This document shows positions 1 to 7,552 of a stretch of 32,109 nucleotides of DNA, in pieces. The translations under genes were made by a program, and so were the position numbers. The stretch's first letter is position 1; each line of letters begins with the position of its first letter. Source of the stretch: Pantoea sp. Ap-967 (lineage in GTDB: Bacteria > Pseudomonadota > Gammaproteobacteria > Pseudomonadales > Pseudomonadaceae). The stretch covers positions 1-32,109 of the forward strand of contig NZ_VWXK01000049.1 in NCBI RefSeq assembly GCF_011752565.1, given 5' to 3'. The notes under the pieces are model-generated. The model searched no databases. It was given only the letters and a program-made list of their open reading frames with translations, and was not told the origin of the DNA.

Positions 1-206
1 AGGCCACAGCGCATCAACTCGCTCGACTGGTCTACACGCTGCTTACGAAGAAGCAAAGCTATGTTGAGCAAGGCTTGGAAGAGTTTGAAGCCAAAAGCCA
101 AGACCGCCAGCTCCGGGCTTTGCTGCGTAAAGCCCGGAAACTGGGGTATCAACTTGTCGCTGCCTGAGTGCCTTAAAAATCAGTGGGTTGCATTTTGTTT
201 GATGAG
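1..206 (+). mobile_element. 3' end of an IS110-family insertion sequence (left copy)
   Basis: This is the right-hand end of an insertion sequence that continues off the window. It holds the last 54 codons of a transposase and a 39-bp tail ending in GATGAG at 206, where REP sequence (AGCGGG) begins. The same sequence appears in reverse complement at 32010-32109, with one difference in the shared coding part (T at 128 versus C in the other copy). The IS end is inferred from where the two copies stop matching and REP sequence starts. ISPpu9 and ISPpu10 of P. putida are IS110-type elements known to insert in REP sequences, and this looks like a relative. Confidence 0.75.
3..167 (+). CDS. IS110-family transposase, C-terminal fragment
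   Basis: An open frame enters from the window edge and stops with TGA at 165-167. It reads ATAHQLARLVYTLLTKKQSY at its start and ends in LRKARKLGYQLVAA. The A-T-A-H-x-L-A-R segment followed by a charged helix is typical of the far C-terminus of IS110-type (DEDD/Tnp20) transposases. The catalytic DEDD domain and the Tnp20 serine would lie upstream, outside the window, so activity cannot be judged. The coding end includes a perfect 9-bp hairpin at 113-137. Confidence 0.7.
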   Translation, partial: ATAHQLARLVYTLLTKKQSYVEQGLEEFEAKSQDRQLRALLRKARKLGYQLVAA

Positions 207-304
207 AGCGGGCTTGACCCGCGAAGCAAGCGACGCGGTGCATGGCACCGGCTGCGCCGGTGTTCGCGGGGCAAGTCGGGTCGCCGCACCGCCGCTCCTA
301 CAGG
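207..304. repeat. REP pair (BIME-like) at the left IS junction
   Basis: Two P. putida-type REP stems face each other. One is 207-225 (AGCGGGCTTGACCCGCGAA). The other begins near 263 with TTCGCGGGGCAAG and ends in CGCTCCTACAGG. Between them is a GC-rich segment containing the palindrome CACCGGCTGCGCCGGTG. The second stem is a variant with an extra GTCGGGTCGCCGCACCG-like stretch. The first REP lacks its usual CTGTAGG start because IS sequence takes over exactly there. The block also lies downstream of the sulfatase gene stop at 320. Confidence 0.75.
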
Positions 305-319
305 GAATTGAGGCGGGGT

Positions 320-2521
320 TTAACTGGATTGCGCGGCCTGGCCGTCGGTGAAGTCTTCCTGCGGCTCTTCCTCGCCAGGCAACGCGGTGATCACGCTGAA
401 ATCACTGACTTCCACCTCACCACCCCCGTAGCCAAGCAGGTGAAACGAAAACGCCTTGCGCACGCTGGGGTTGTCGAAACCGAACTCCATTTCCAGTGGC
501 TCATCGGTGGTTACCCGAATTTCCTCGGGCAAACCCAGCGGTACATCCTGCTCCAGCTCCTTGGCCTTCAGCTGGATGTAAGCAGCGTGCTGCGGGTCGA
601 GTGCCCGCACCTTGACCCGCACGCGCGTGCGTGAACCCTCGGGCATTTCCAGGTATTGCGCGCCAATCAGGTTGTCCGCCCAATCGTCATGAATGCGCGC
701 CTGCAGGGCGATGGCCGAAGGCCCGCCAAACTGGTAGCGCAAGTTCAGTGGCGTTTGCAGCAGGGATTGGTCCAGTACCCCAGCCAATGCACCCAATTGC
801 GGGCCGAAGCTGTTGTCACCCGGCCCCAGGTAGCGCGCCTGGTCGGCGATGAAGCCCTGGCTGGCATAGCGTCGGCAGCGCTGCTGGAAATCGCACTCGG
901 TGAATACCCCCTGGCCATCGTGGTAGCGCAGCATGCCGTTGGTGTAGGAAATCATTTCCCGGCCGCTGTCGTAGTCACGAAACAGCGAGCGGCCCGCCAG
1001 CGCAACGGGAATCGGCAGGTTGAAGTAGTCGAGCAGCGACGTGGCCAGGTCGACATGCCCATAGATGCCCTGCTTGATGTGCGGCAATTGCGCCTGTTCC
1101 GGCGCCAGGGTCAGGTTGAAGCCCCATGAAGAGGCCAGGCGTACGCCATCGATGCCATGGGACTCATCCGAGGTGATGACCACCAGGGTGTCCTTCAACA
1201 CGCCCTGGCGCTCCAGGTTGTCGAGAAACGCGCCGATGGCGTCGTCCAGGTAGGCCACCGCCGCCTGTTTGGCCGTGTCGTACCGGGCCAGGTAGTCGGC
1301 AGGTGCCGAGTAAGGCTGGTGGGTGCCCACGGTCAGCAGGGTGAGCATCCAGGGCTTTTTCTGCTGGCGCAGTTGCCCCACGTAGTCCTGCGCGCCTTCG
1401 AAGAAGGCCCGGTCATCCTTGCCCCAAGGGAATTCCAGGTAGTTGTCGTGCTTGAACCACTCCAGCCCGTGCACCGACTCGAAGCCGATGTGCGGCATGA
1501 TGCGGTCCTTGGCCATGAAGCGCAGCCCGGCACCTTGCAGGTAATGCGTGGTGAAGCCCGCCTGGCGCAGTTGTGCCGGCAGGCATGCCTGGTTGCGCTG
1601 CTGCTGGGTCAGCAGCTCCATGCCCTTGGGGGTGCCGTTGGCCAGCTTGTCGTAGTCACCGCAGAGCATCGCATACAGCCCGCGAATGGTCTGGTGGGTG
1701 TGCAGCACGTAGTCGGGGGTGTTCATCCCCCGCTGCGCCCAGCGGCTGAGTTTCGGCATCAAGGCCTGGTCGAAGCGGCTGTGCAAGGCTTCGCGGTTGG
1801 GGCTCAGGTAAGCCCCGGGAATGCCTTCGAGGGTAATCACCAGCAGGTTGCGGGCCTGGCCTGGGGCTGCCAGCAGGCGCTGGCCTGCCAGGTCGTGCTG
1901 GGTAAGGCCGTTGGCAGGCAGCGGGGTGATGACAGGTGCCTCGCCCAGCCAACCCTGGGCCTGGCGTTGCAGGTCGCCGACGCCGGCGGACAACGCTTGG
2001 TGGGTCAGGTTGTACTGGCGCCATTGCTCGGCGTCGCTCGGGGCCAGGTGCTGCAGGCCCCAGTGCATGCCGAACAGTACGGCAGGAAGGGCCCAAGCCT
2101 TGCGTGGTAGCCGTGCCTGGGGCTGGCCACGGCCGAACCAGGCGCCCAGCAGCCAGGCCAGCAGGCCGCCGCCGAGCAGCGCTGGCAGCCAGGCATGGGC
2201 CAGGCCGCCGCCGGTGGAGTTTTCCATGAACTGTGGGTCGAACAGGTAACCCAGGTCGGCGCTGACTGGCAGCCTGCCGACGGCACTGACCAACTCGGCG
2301 GAGGCCACCCACAGGGCGGCCCAGGCAAGCAGCAGCGGCAGCGCCAGCCACCAGGGGCGGCGATGCACCAGCAGCACCAACAGGCTGCCCACTGCAAGGT
2401 CCGACAGGTAGCCCAGTGGGTTCGACCAACCCAACATGGCGCGCGCGCCCAACGGAATCACCAGAACCAGGGCCGCCAGGGCCAGAAGCCGGGTGAGAGG
2501 AGGGCGGAGCAGGTTTTTCAC
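320..2521 (-). CDS. LTA synthase/phosphoglycerol transferase-like membrane sulfatase
   Basis: This is an inner-membrane enzyme of the alkaline-phosphatase/sulfatase superfamily, closest in design to LtaS and OpgB/MdoB, which transfer phosphoglycerol to surface glycans or lipids. About four to five hydrophobic segments occupy the first 160 residues. A periplasmic sulfatase domain follows: VITLE (metal Glu near 232), HQTIRG with the likely nucleophile Thr near 278, TVGTHQPY (His near 401) and ITSDESHG (Asp and His near 452 and 455). A C-terminal beta-rich extension of about 120 residues follows the catalytic domain. I chose the GTG at 2521 because AAGGA sits 8 nt before it; the upstream ATG at 2542 has no ribosome-binding site. 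The gene lies 126 bp after fapF on the same strand. Its substrate, and any link to amyloid, are unknown. Confidence 0.8.
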   Translation of the reverse strand: MKNLLRPPLTRLLALAALVLVIPLGARAMLGWSNPLGYLSDLAVGSLLVLLVHRRPWWLALPLLLAWAALWVASAELVSAVGRLPVSADLGYLFDPQFMENSTGGGLAHAWLPALLGGGLLAWLLGAWFGRGQPQARLPRKAWALPAVLFGMHWGLQHLAPSDAEQWRQYNLTHQALSAGVGDLQRQAQGWLGEAPVITPLPANGLTQHDLAGQRLLAAPGQARNLLVITLEGIPGAYLSPNREALHSRFDQALMPKLSRWAQRGMNTPDYVLHTHQTIRGLYAMLCGDYDKLANGTPKGMELLTQQQRNQACLPAQLRQAGFTTHYLQGAGLRFMAKDRIMPHIGFESVHGLEWFKHDNYLEFPWGKDDRAFFEGAQDYVGQLRQQKKPWMLTLLTVGTHQPYSAPADYLARYDTAKQAAVAYLDDAIGAFLDNLERQGVLKDTLVVITSDESHGIDGVRLASSWGFNLTLAPEQAQLPHIKQGIYGHVDLATSLLDYFNLPIPVALAGRSLFRDYDSGREMISYTNGMLRYHDGQGVFTECDFQQRCRRYASQGFIADQARYLGPGDNSFGPQLGALAGVLDQSLLQTPLNLRYQFGGPSAIALQARIHDDWADNLIGAQYLEMPEGSRTRVRVKVRALDPQHAAYIQLKAKELEQDVPLGLPEEIRVTTDEPLEMEFGFDNPSVRKAFSFHLLGYGGGEVEVSDFSVITALPGEEEPQEDFTDGQAAQSS

Positions 2522-2623
2522 GGACACTTTCCTTATTGACATCAAATCGTCACGAAACGATGGGCGATGATATCAGGCAAGCGTCAGGAAAGTGGCGGAT
2601 TACAAGGCTGGTTACCAAATGGC

Positions 2624-2642
2624 GGGGCTGCGGGGCAGCCCC
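2624..2642 (-). terminator. Hairpin just after fapF
   Basis: GGGGCTGC and GCAGCCCC form a perfect 8-bp stem with a 3-nt loop, 5 bp beyond the fapF stop codon. The following bases on the minus strand are not a clean T run (GCCATTTGG), so it may be a weak terminator or an RNA-stabilising stem that separates fapF from the sulfatase gene. Confidence 0.4.
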
Positions 2643-2647
2643 TGGCT

Positions 2648-3913
2648 TCAGAAGTAGTACGGGAATTTCAGGCTGAACGAGAAGTCCGGGGAGTCTTCGG
2701 TCAGGCCGATGGCCAGGTTTGGCACGATGGTGAGGTTTTCCGAGGCGGCAAAGGTCAGGCCGACGTTGAAGTTGGCGGCGTTGTAGTCGCTGTTGGTGAT
2801 CGACTGCCAATCGCCGCCGTCGGGCTTGATCTTGCTCTTGCGGGCGAACTGGTCGGTAACCGAGAACGACATGCTCATCTTCTCGTTGAGGGCGAAGGCG
2901 ATACCGCCGCCAATCTGCCAGGAGTCCCCGAGTTTCACGTCGCCTGGCACCTTGGAGTCGGCCTGCGGGCTGATGTCGCTGAACGAGTCCTTCATGTTGT
3001 AGGTGTAGGACAGGCTGCCGAACAGCACGGCAGGGTCGAAGGTCTTGACCAGCGAGATGCCCGGCGTGATCGACCACACGCCGTTACCGGTCGGCAGGCT
3101 CTCAGGCACCGACAGGTTGTTGTTGCCGGCCACTTCGCGCAGCTTGATGCCGTAGGGGTCCTTGCCGGTGGGCGCCTTGATGCGCAGGGTGGCCACCGCA
3201 TCGGGCCAGTGCTCCGACTCGTCGATGAACTTGTAGGCCACGCCGACGTTGACATCGCCGATTTGCGGGTCGCGGGTAACCGTGGCATCGGAGGCGTTTG
3301 GGCCAGCCCCGCCGGCGCCGCCGGAGGAGTAGGTCGATTCGCGGTAGATGACCGGAACGTTGACGTCGAACTGCCAACGGTTAGCCAGGTTGTACCGGGC
3401 GGTGAGGTCCAGCGTCCAGTTGTCGGCCTTGATACGGTCGATGTTGATGTTACCAAGGAAGATCGAGTCCAGCGCCAGGAAGCCATTGAGCACCAGGGCG
3501 CGGGTGTCGTAGTGGGTATAGGTCAGCCCCGTTTCGACGCTGAACTTGCCGCCCCCGAAGAAGCCGCTGGCTTCGTCATACAGGTTGGACACGCTCTGCG
3601 CCGGTTCCGAGTCGTCCTTGAGCGACTGGCCATAGGAACTGCCCCCCGCGGCCACCGTCTGGGTGCCTTTGGAGGGCTCGGAGGGGGAGCGCACGAGGCG
3701 CTTGGGCGGTGCTGCGGCAGGGGTCTCTTCGACCTGGCGTACGCGCTGCTCGAGCACCATCAGTGCATTCTGTTGAGCCTCGTAGCGTTGCTTGAGTTGT
3801 GCCAGCTCCTGTTTCAGCGCTTCAACCTGTGGATCTGCTGCTGCATATAGCAATGACGCTGGGGCCAGGGTGCTCAAGCAAACTACAGCTCTGAACGTCA
3901 ACGATCGATGCAT
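2648..3913 (-). CDS. fapF: FapF, outer-membrane pore for amyloid export
   Basis: FapF is the beta-barrel channel that carries Fap subunits across the outer membrane. The 421-residue protein has a signal peptide (about 1-24, ending LLYAAA). A short coiled coil follows at about 28-62 (ALKQELAQLKQRY, LEQRVRQVEE), then a low-complexity linker to about 105. The rest is a barrel with alternating aromatic and polar strands, ending in Phe as expected for BAM-dependent insertion. The N-terminal coiled coil plus C-terminal barrel is the FapF layout; the coiled coil drives trimerisation in studied FapF. It is the last of six fap genes in the usual A-B-C-D-E-F order. AGGGA about 10 nt upstream supports the ATG. 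Confidence 0.93.
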   Translation of the reverse strand: MHRSLTFRAVVCLSTLAPASLLYAAADPQVEALKQELAQLKQRYEAQQNALMVLEQRVRQVEETPAAAPPKRLVRSPSEPSKGTQTVAAGGSSYGQSLKDDSEPAQSVSNLYDEASGFFGGGKFSVETGLTYTHYDTRALVLNGFLALDSIFLGNINIDRIKADNWTLDLTARYNLANRWQFDVNVPVIYRESTYSSGGAGGAGPNASDATVTRDPQIGDVNVGVAYKFIDESEHWPDAVATLRIKAPTGKDPYGIKLREVAGNNNLSVPESLPTGNGVWSITPGISLVKTFDPAVLFGSLSYTYNMKDSFSDISPQADSKVPGDVKLGDSWQIGGGIAFALNEKMSMSFSVTDQFARKSKIKPDGGDWQSITNSDYNAANFNVGLTFAASENLTIVPNLAIGLTEDSPDFSFSLKFPYYF

Positions 3914-3961
3914 GGAATAGCCGTCCCTTCTGACTACATGTTGGATGAGACTGAGCGTAGA

Positions 3962-4726
3962 TCAGTATCCGAGATTGCGTAGGCCTTTGAGTTGATCGAG
4001 ATTGGGGCCCACGTTTCCGGTACTTGGGGCCGTGTCACGCAGCACCACGTTCAGCGCTGTCAGGTTTCTGACCACGTTGCTGCCACCAAGCAGGGTGGTG
4101 TTCTGCAGCAAGCCGCCCTGGGCCAGTTGCTGCAGGGTGCTGCCCTGGTTGTTGTTGGCGACGATGTTCATCTGCACACCGGAACCTGTGGAGGACACGC
4201 TGAGCGAGCCTGCGTCGTTGGCGCCGGTCAGGGTCTGGCCTGCGCTCAGCACCTGGCCCTGGGGTTGCGGGGTCGGGTCGGCCTGGCTGGCTTTGCTGAC
4301 ATTGATATCGACATTGTTGTTGGCAATGTTGTTGTCGCCTGCGGCCCGTACAACCTGGGTCACGCCTTGGGTGGTGGTGAGGCCGTTGCCACCGGTGACC
4401 GTGCCGGTGCCGTTGGCGATAGGTTGCGAGCTGGACGAACTGGACGAACTGGGCGCCTTTTCATCGATCATCGACACATAGAACTGGGGTTTGATCGTCG
4501 ATTGCGCAATTTGCATCTGCGACGTTGCGCCGATCAGTTCGCCCTTGGCGTTTTCCCAGGTACTGGTCATGACGATGCCGAAACTGACGATTCTGCCAGG
4601 CATGACGAAACGCCCGCGCAGGTTGGCCAGCTCCTGGTCCTTCAATTCGATGGGTTTGAACGTTTCCGCGTGAATCGGCAGGCTGGCTGCCATGCACGCG
4701 GCCACTAGCCAGATTGGAGTCTTCAT
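3962..4726 (-). CDS. fapE: FapE, secreted Fap fibril-associated protein
   Basis: FapE is a secreted, fibril-associated component that is needed for normal Fap biogenesis in studied strains. The 254-residue protein begins with a signal peptide (about 1-20, ending IHAE). A conserved-looking domain follows with FVMPGRIVSFGIVMTSTW and IKPQFYVSMI. The C-terminal part is rich in Asn, Gly, Thr and Ser, with short amyloid-like phrases such as NIANNNVDINVSKAS and MNIVANNNQGSTLQQLAQGG. A run of eight serines lies near residues 93-100, coded partly by repeated GAACTGGAC on the plus strand. GGGAG 7 nt upstream supports the ATG. It lies between fapD and fapF with 28- and 48-bp gaps, consistent with one transcript. 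Confidence 0.9.
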   Translation of the reverse strand: MKTPIWLVAACMAASLPIHAETFKPIELKDQELANLRGRFVMPGRIVSFGIVMTSTWENAKGELIGATSQMQIAQSTIKPQFYVSMIDEKAPSSSSSSSSQPIANGTGTVTGGNGLTTTQGVTQVVRAAGDNNIANNNVDINVSKASQADPTPQPQGQVLSAGQTLTGANDAGSLSVSSTGSGVQMNIVANNNQGSTLQQLAQGGLLQNTTLLGGSNVVRNLTALNVVLRDTAPSTGNVGPNLDQLKGLRNLGY

Positions 4727-4754
4727 AGGATGCTCCCAGACCCTAGCAAGGGCG

Positions 4755-5435
4755 TTAGAAGAAGTCGCTGCGGATGAACCCGAAGTCCATCAGCTCCGCG
4801 TCTTTAACCGGCTGGAAATCGTTGATGCGGTTCTTGGCGGTGAGCGGCAAAGGTGGGGTCAGCAACACGTTGCTCTTGTCGTAGCCTTGGCCGATGACGG
4901 CGAAGATGATGCCGTTCCAGCCTTTGACGAAATCGTCCACCTTGTAGCGTTTGTGCCCAAGCACCGGGTCGCCGATGTAGACCCAGCCTTTATCGACCCG
5001 CTGCAAGACCACGAAATGCTTGTAGCCACGGATGTCCATCAGCACCACGACCGGGATGCGCACGGTTTCCAGGGTTTCCGGGGCGACCCGGTAGCCGCGG
5101 GCGCGCATGCCCAGGCTTTCGACGTAGCGCTTCATGTCGAGCATGGAGAAGCCTTGGGTTCGCACCAGGTTCTGGTCGGCGTTCTCAAGCATGCCTTCGA
5201 TGATGTGGGTTTCATCCACGTCCAGCCAGTAGGCTTGGCGCAGGATGGTTGCCAGCGCGGCGGCGCCGCAACTGAAATCGGTCTTTTGCTGCACCAGGTC
5301 GACGAACTTGCGTTCGCGCACACTCTGCAGCGGTTTGAACACCACGCCACCTCCGGGGATCACCGAAAGCGGCATCTGGGCAGCTTCGCTCACGCTGGCG
5401 AGGCACAGCAACAACGCCAAGGCAGTCATACGCAT
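4755..5435 (-). CDS. fapD: FapD, C39-family cysteine protease of the Fap system
   Basis: FapD is a periplasmic C39-like (papain-fold) peptidase thought to process or gate Fap subunits for export through FapF. The 226-residue protein has a signal peptide (about 1-19). The catalytic residues are visible: Gln50 in VQQKTDFSCG (oxyanion), Cys56 as nucleophile, His140 in GYKHFVVL and Asp156 in IGDPVLG. There are no ABC-transporter domains, unlike C39 domains of bacteriocin exporters. The gene follows fapC after a 63-bp gap that contains a strong hairpin, so its expression may be lower than that of fapC. A second in-frame ATG two codons later is also possible. Confidence 0.93.
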   Translation of the reverse strand: MRMTALALLLCLASVSEAAQMPLSVIPGGGVVFKPLQSVRERKFVDLVQQKTDFSCGAAALATILRQAYWLDVDETHIIEGMLENADQNLVRTQGFSMLDMKRYVESLGMRARGYRVAPETLETVRIPVVVLMDIRGYKHFVVLQRVDKGWVYIGDPVLGHKRYKVDDFVKGWNGIIFAVIGQGYDKSNVLLTPPLPLTAKNRINDFQPVKDAELMDFGFIRSDFF

Positions 5436-5460
5436 GATCGGGTGCCTTCTTGTTATGCGG

Positions 5461-5487
5461 AAGAAAAGGCCCCCCGAGGGGGGCCTT
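5461..5487 (-). terminator. Intra-operon terminator/attenuator between fapC and fapD
   Basis: On the minus strand AAGGCCCCCC and GGGGGGCCTT form a perfect 10-bp stem with a 2-nt tip (effectively a tetraloop), followed directly by TTTTCTT. This has the form of a Rho-independent terminator, placed 11 bp after the fapC stop and before the fapD start. Partial termination here would leave the amyloid subunit genes fapABC at higher levels than the accessory genes fapDEF. Confidence 0.75.
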
Positions 5488-5498
5488 CAGTCCAGCGG

Positions 5499-6929
5499 TC
5501 AGAACGAGGTGTTGGAGATGGCCAGCGAGTTGCTTTGCTGGTTGCCCACACCGGCAGCCACGTTCACGCCCAGGTTGCCGCTGCCGCCATTGACCGAGCC
5601 ACTGAGGGTGGCGGTGTTGGTGACAGGGTTGGCCCAGCCGGTCGGGGTCAGCACTTGGAACGACACGGAGTTGCTCAGGTCGTAAGCGCTGCTCTCGCTG
5701 TAGCCCTTCGACACGTCGTGCGAAGATTGCGAGGCTTTTTCACCCGATTTCTGGTACGCAGAAGCCGAAGCGTTCTCGTAGGCAGAGTCGTGAGACTTGG
5801 AGTAGGACGAGTCGTGAGACTTGTCATACGACGAGCTGCGGGTTTTGTCGAAGGACGAATCGAAGGCTTTTTCGAACGACGAGTCGTACGCGCTTTGATG
5901 CGACTTGTCGATCGAGGCATCCAGCGAGGCGTTCAGCGAGCCGCTAGCACTTTCGCTACGCGTACGGTTGCCGAAGGTTTGGCTGCGAGCAGCTTCTGCC
6001 GAGGCATCCAGCGAGGCGCTGAGGGTGGTGTTGCTGGACGAGCTGGCGTTGCCGCTGGCAGAGCCGTTGGCGTTCCAGCTGTTGCTGCCATTGACGTTGG
6101 AGGTGCTGTTGCCGCTGGCGTTCGAGCTGCTGGTGCCATTCGAGTTCCAGCTGCTGGAGCCGCTGTTGGCGGACGCTTGTGCACCGGCTGCACTCCAGCT
6201 CGACGAAGCGCTTCTGTCGTCGCTCGAATCGAACTGGCCACTGCGCGAGGCCGAGCCGCTTTGGGTGGTGGTGAGCGTCAGGGTATCGACACGGTAGGTG
6301 CGGTCGGCACTGTTGACCACGGTCAGGCCTGGGCCATTCTGGTTGGCCGAGGCGGTGGCGGTGGAGTTACCCAGGCCAGCGTTGGCGTTGGCGATCGCCA
6401 TGGTGTTTTTCTGCTGGTTGAGGTCGCCACCGGCAATGTTGATGCCCATGTTGCCGCTGCCGGCGTTACCCGACCCGCTCATGGTGGCCGAGGCGGTGGT
6501 GCCGTAGTTCTGCACCATGTTGCTGGTGCTCTGCTGGTTGACCCGGGCAGTGGCAGAAGCAGTGCCGAACACGAAGCTGTTGTCGATGGCCGATGCATCG
6601 GACGCGGCGTTGGCGATGGCGGCGGCGTTGTCTTGTTGGTTGCCGGAACCGGCCGCCACGTTGACACCGACGTTGCCACTGGCACCGGACGCCGAGCTGC
6701 TCATCTCAGCGTTGTTGATGGTGCCTTCGTTACGGATGTAGTTGTTGGTGCTGGTTTGCCGGTCGGTTGCCGTGGCAGTGGCATTGATCGGAACCATCCT
6801 TTCTGGAGGGTTCTGGTTGCCATGGTGGTGGTCGTTGCCACGACGATCATTTTGGCCAGCTTGTGCCGCAACAGCCATGATCGCAGCAATTGCGAAAACC
6901 AGAGGCTTGATTGCCATCGAAGGTTTCAT
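5499..6929 (-). CDS. fapC: FapC, major amyloid fibril subunit
   Basis: FapC is the main structural subunit of Pseudomonas functional amyloid, secreted to the cell surface and biofilm matrix. The 476-residue protein has a signal peptide (about 1-24, ending AAQA). It carries three imperfect amyloid repeats: R1 near 62-107 (NVGVNVAAGSGNQQDN), R2 near 137-182 (NMGINIAGGDLNQQKN) and R3 near 437-474 (NLGVNVAAGVGNQQSN). The R1-R2 linker is short. The R2-R3 linker is about 250 residues, with a Ser/Asn/Trp-rich part (243-300) and then 8-residue repeats such as SYDKSHDS (about 343-400). There is no cysteine in the protein. GGAG 8 nt upstream supports the ATG. The two short linkers found in smaller FapC proteins make this a long-linker form. 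Confidence 0.95.
   Translation of the reverse strand: MKPSMAIKPLVFAIAAIMAVAAQAGQNDRRGNDHHHGNQNPPERMVPINATATATDRQTSTNNYIRNEGTINNAEMSSSASGASGNVGVNVAAGSGNQQDNAAAIANAASDASAIDNSFVFGTASATARVNQQSTSNMVQNYGTTASATMSGSGNAGSGNMGINIAGGDLNQQKNTMAIANANAGLGNSTATASANQNGPGLTVVNSADRTYRVDTLTLTTTQSGSASRSGQFDSSDDRSASSSWSAAGAQASANSGSSSWNSNGTSSSNASGNSTSNVNGSNSWNANGSASGNASSSSNTTLSASLDASAEAARSQTFGNRTRSESASGSLNASLDASIDKSHQSAYDSSFEKAFDSSFDKTRSSSYDKSHDSSYSKSHDSAYENASASAYQKSGEKASQSSHDVSKGYSESSAYDLSNSVSFQVLTPTGWANPVTNTATLSGSVNGGSGNLGVNVAAGVGNQQSNSLAISNTSF
5785..5904 (-). repeat. Five 24-bp tandem repeats inside fapC
   Basis: Units start at 5785, 5809, 5833, 5857 and 5881, each 24 bp and beginning GAGTCG or a near match on the plus strand. 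They keep the reading frame and code 8-residue units seen as SFEKAFDS, SFDKTRSS, SYDKSHDS and SYSKSHDS. Weaker protein-level repeats continue on both sides (SHQSAYDS, AYENASAS, AYQKSGEK). The array lies in the linker before the third amyloid repeat. Confidence 0.8.
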
Positions 6930-6978
6930 GGTGTTTCTCCGTCTTTTTTAGGTTAAGTGTTGTTCTTAACTGCTTGGG

Positions 6979-7551
6979 TCATTGAGCAACCCGCACGCTG
7001 AAGGTGTTGGCCGTCTGGTTTCCCACCCCTGCGCTCTGATTCAACTGAATCACCCCACGGCTACCGGTGAAGGCCTGGTCGCTGGTGCTGACATGGCGAT
7101 AACCGGGGGTGGAGTCAGTTGCATCGGAGTTGTTGAGCAGCGCCACGTTCTGTTGCTTGAGGACGCTGTCGTCGAGACTTTGCGGCTGGGCACTGATGCT
7201 GATGCGCAGTGCGTTGGCCTGTTGGTTGGCGGCGCCGGCGGCCTGGTTCACACCCAGTGCGCCGTTGCCACCGCTGAAGGAATTGCCCTGGATATTGGCC
7301 TGGGTATCGCGGGCCGGGTCGGGGGCTGTGTTGAGGCGCTGGCGAATGTCGGTGACGGCGCTGGCATTGTGGCCAGTGGCCAAGGCACGGGCGTTGGCCT
7401 GTTGTTGCTGGTCGCCGGCGGCCTGGTTGACGCCGACGTTGCCCTGGTAGTTGGCGCCGGAATTGTCGATGGTGGCGTTGTCGATGACCGGTGAACCGGC
7501 CAACGCCGTTGCACTGCACAGTGAAGCCAGAATCAGCAGCATGTGCCTCAT
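6979..7551 (-). CDS. fapB: FapB, minor amyloid subunit / nucleator
   Basis: FapB is the minor fibril component and proposed nucleator of FapC assembly. The 190-residue protein has a signal peptide (about 1-18, ending ALAG). Three amyloid repeats are visible: NVGVNQAAGDQQQQAN (39-53), ALGVNQAAGAANQQAN (98-113) and VIQLNQSAGVGNQTAN (167-182). The repeat spacing is short compared with FapC, as in other FapB proteins. The start codon is 1 nt after the fapA stop, and its GGAGG ribosome-binding site lies inside the end of fapA, so the two genes are translationally linked. A 49-bp gap separates it from fapC. Confidence 0.93.
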   Translation of the reverse strand: MRHMLLILASLCSATALAGSPVIDNATIDNSGANYQGNVGVNQAAGDQQQQANARALATGHNASAVTDIRQRLNTAPDPARDTQANIQGNSFSGGNGALGVNQAAGAANQQANALRISISAQPQSLDDSVLKQQNVALLNNSDATDSTPGYRHVSTSDQAFTGSRGVIQLNQSAGVGNQTANTFSVRVAQ

Positions 7552-7552
7552 G

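Noticed and set aside
5785..5904. The regular repeats looked at first like a CRISPR array.
   Set aside because: Units are contiguous 24-bp imperfect copies in frame within fapC, without spacers.
4692..6956. A 754-codon open frame on the plus strand across the fap genes.
   Set aside because: It is antisense to fapE, fapD and fapC, which have signal peptides, motifs and ribosome-binding sites. The long frame results from GC-rich codon bias and the Ser/Asn repeats.
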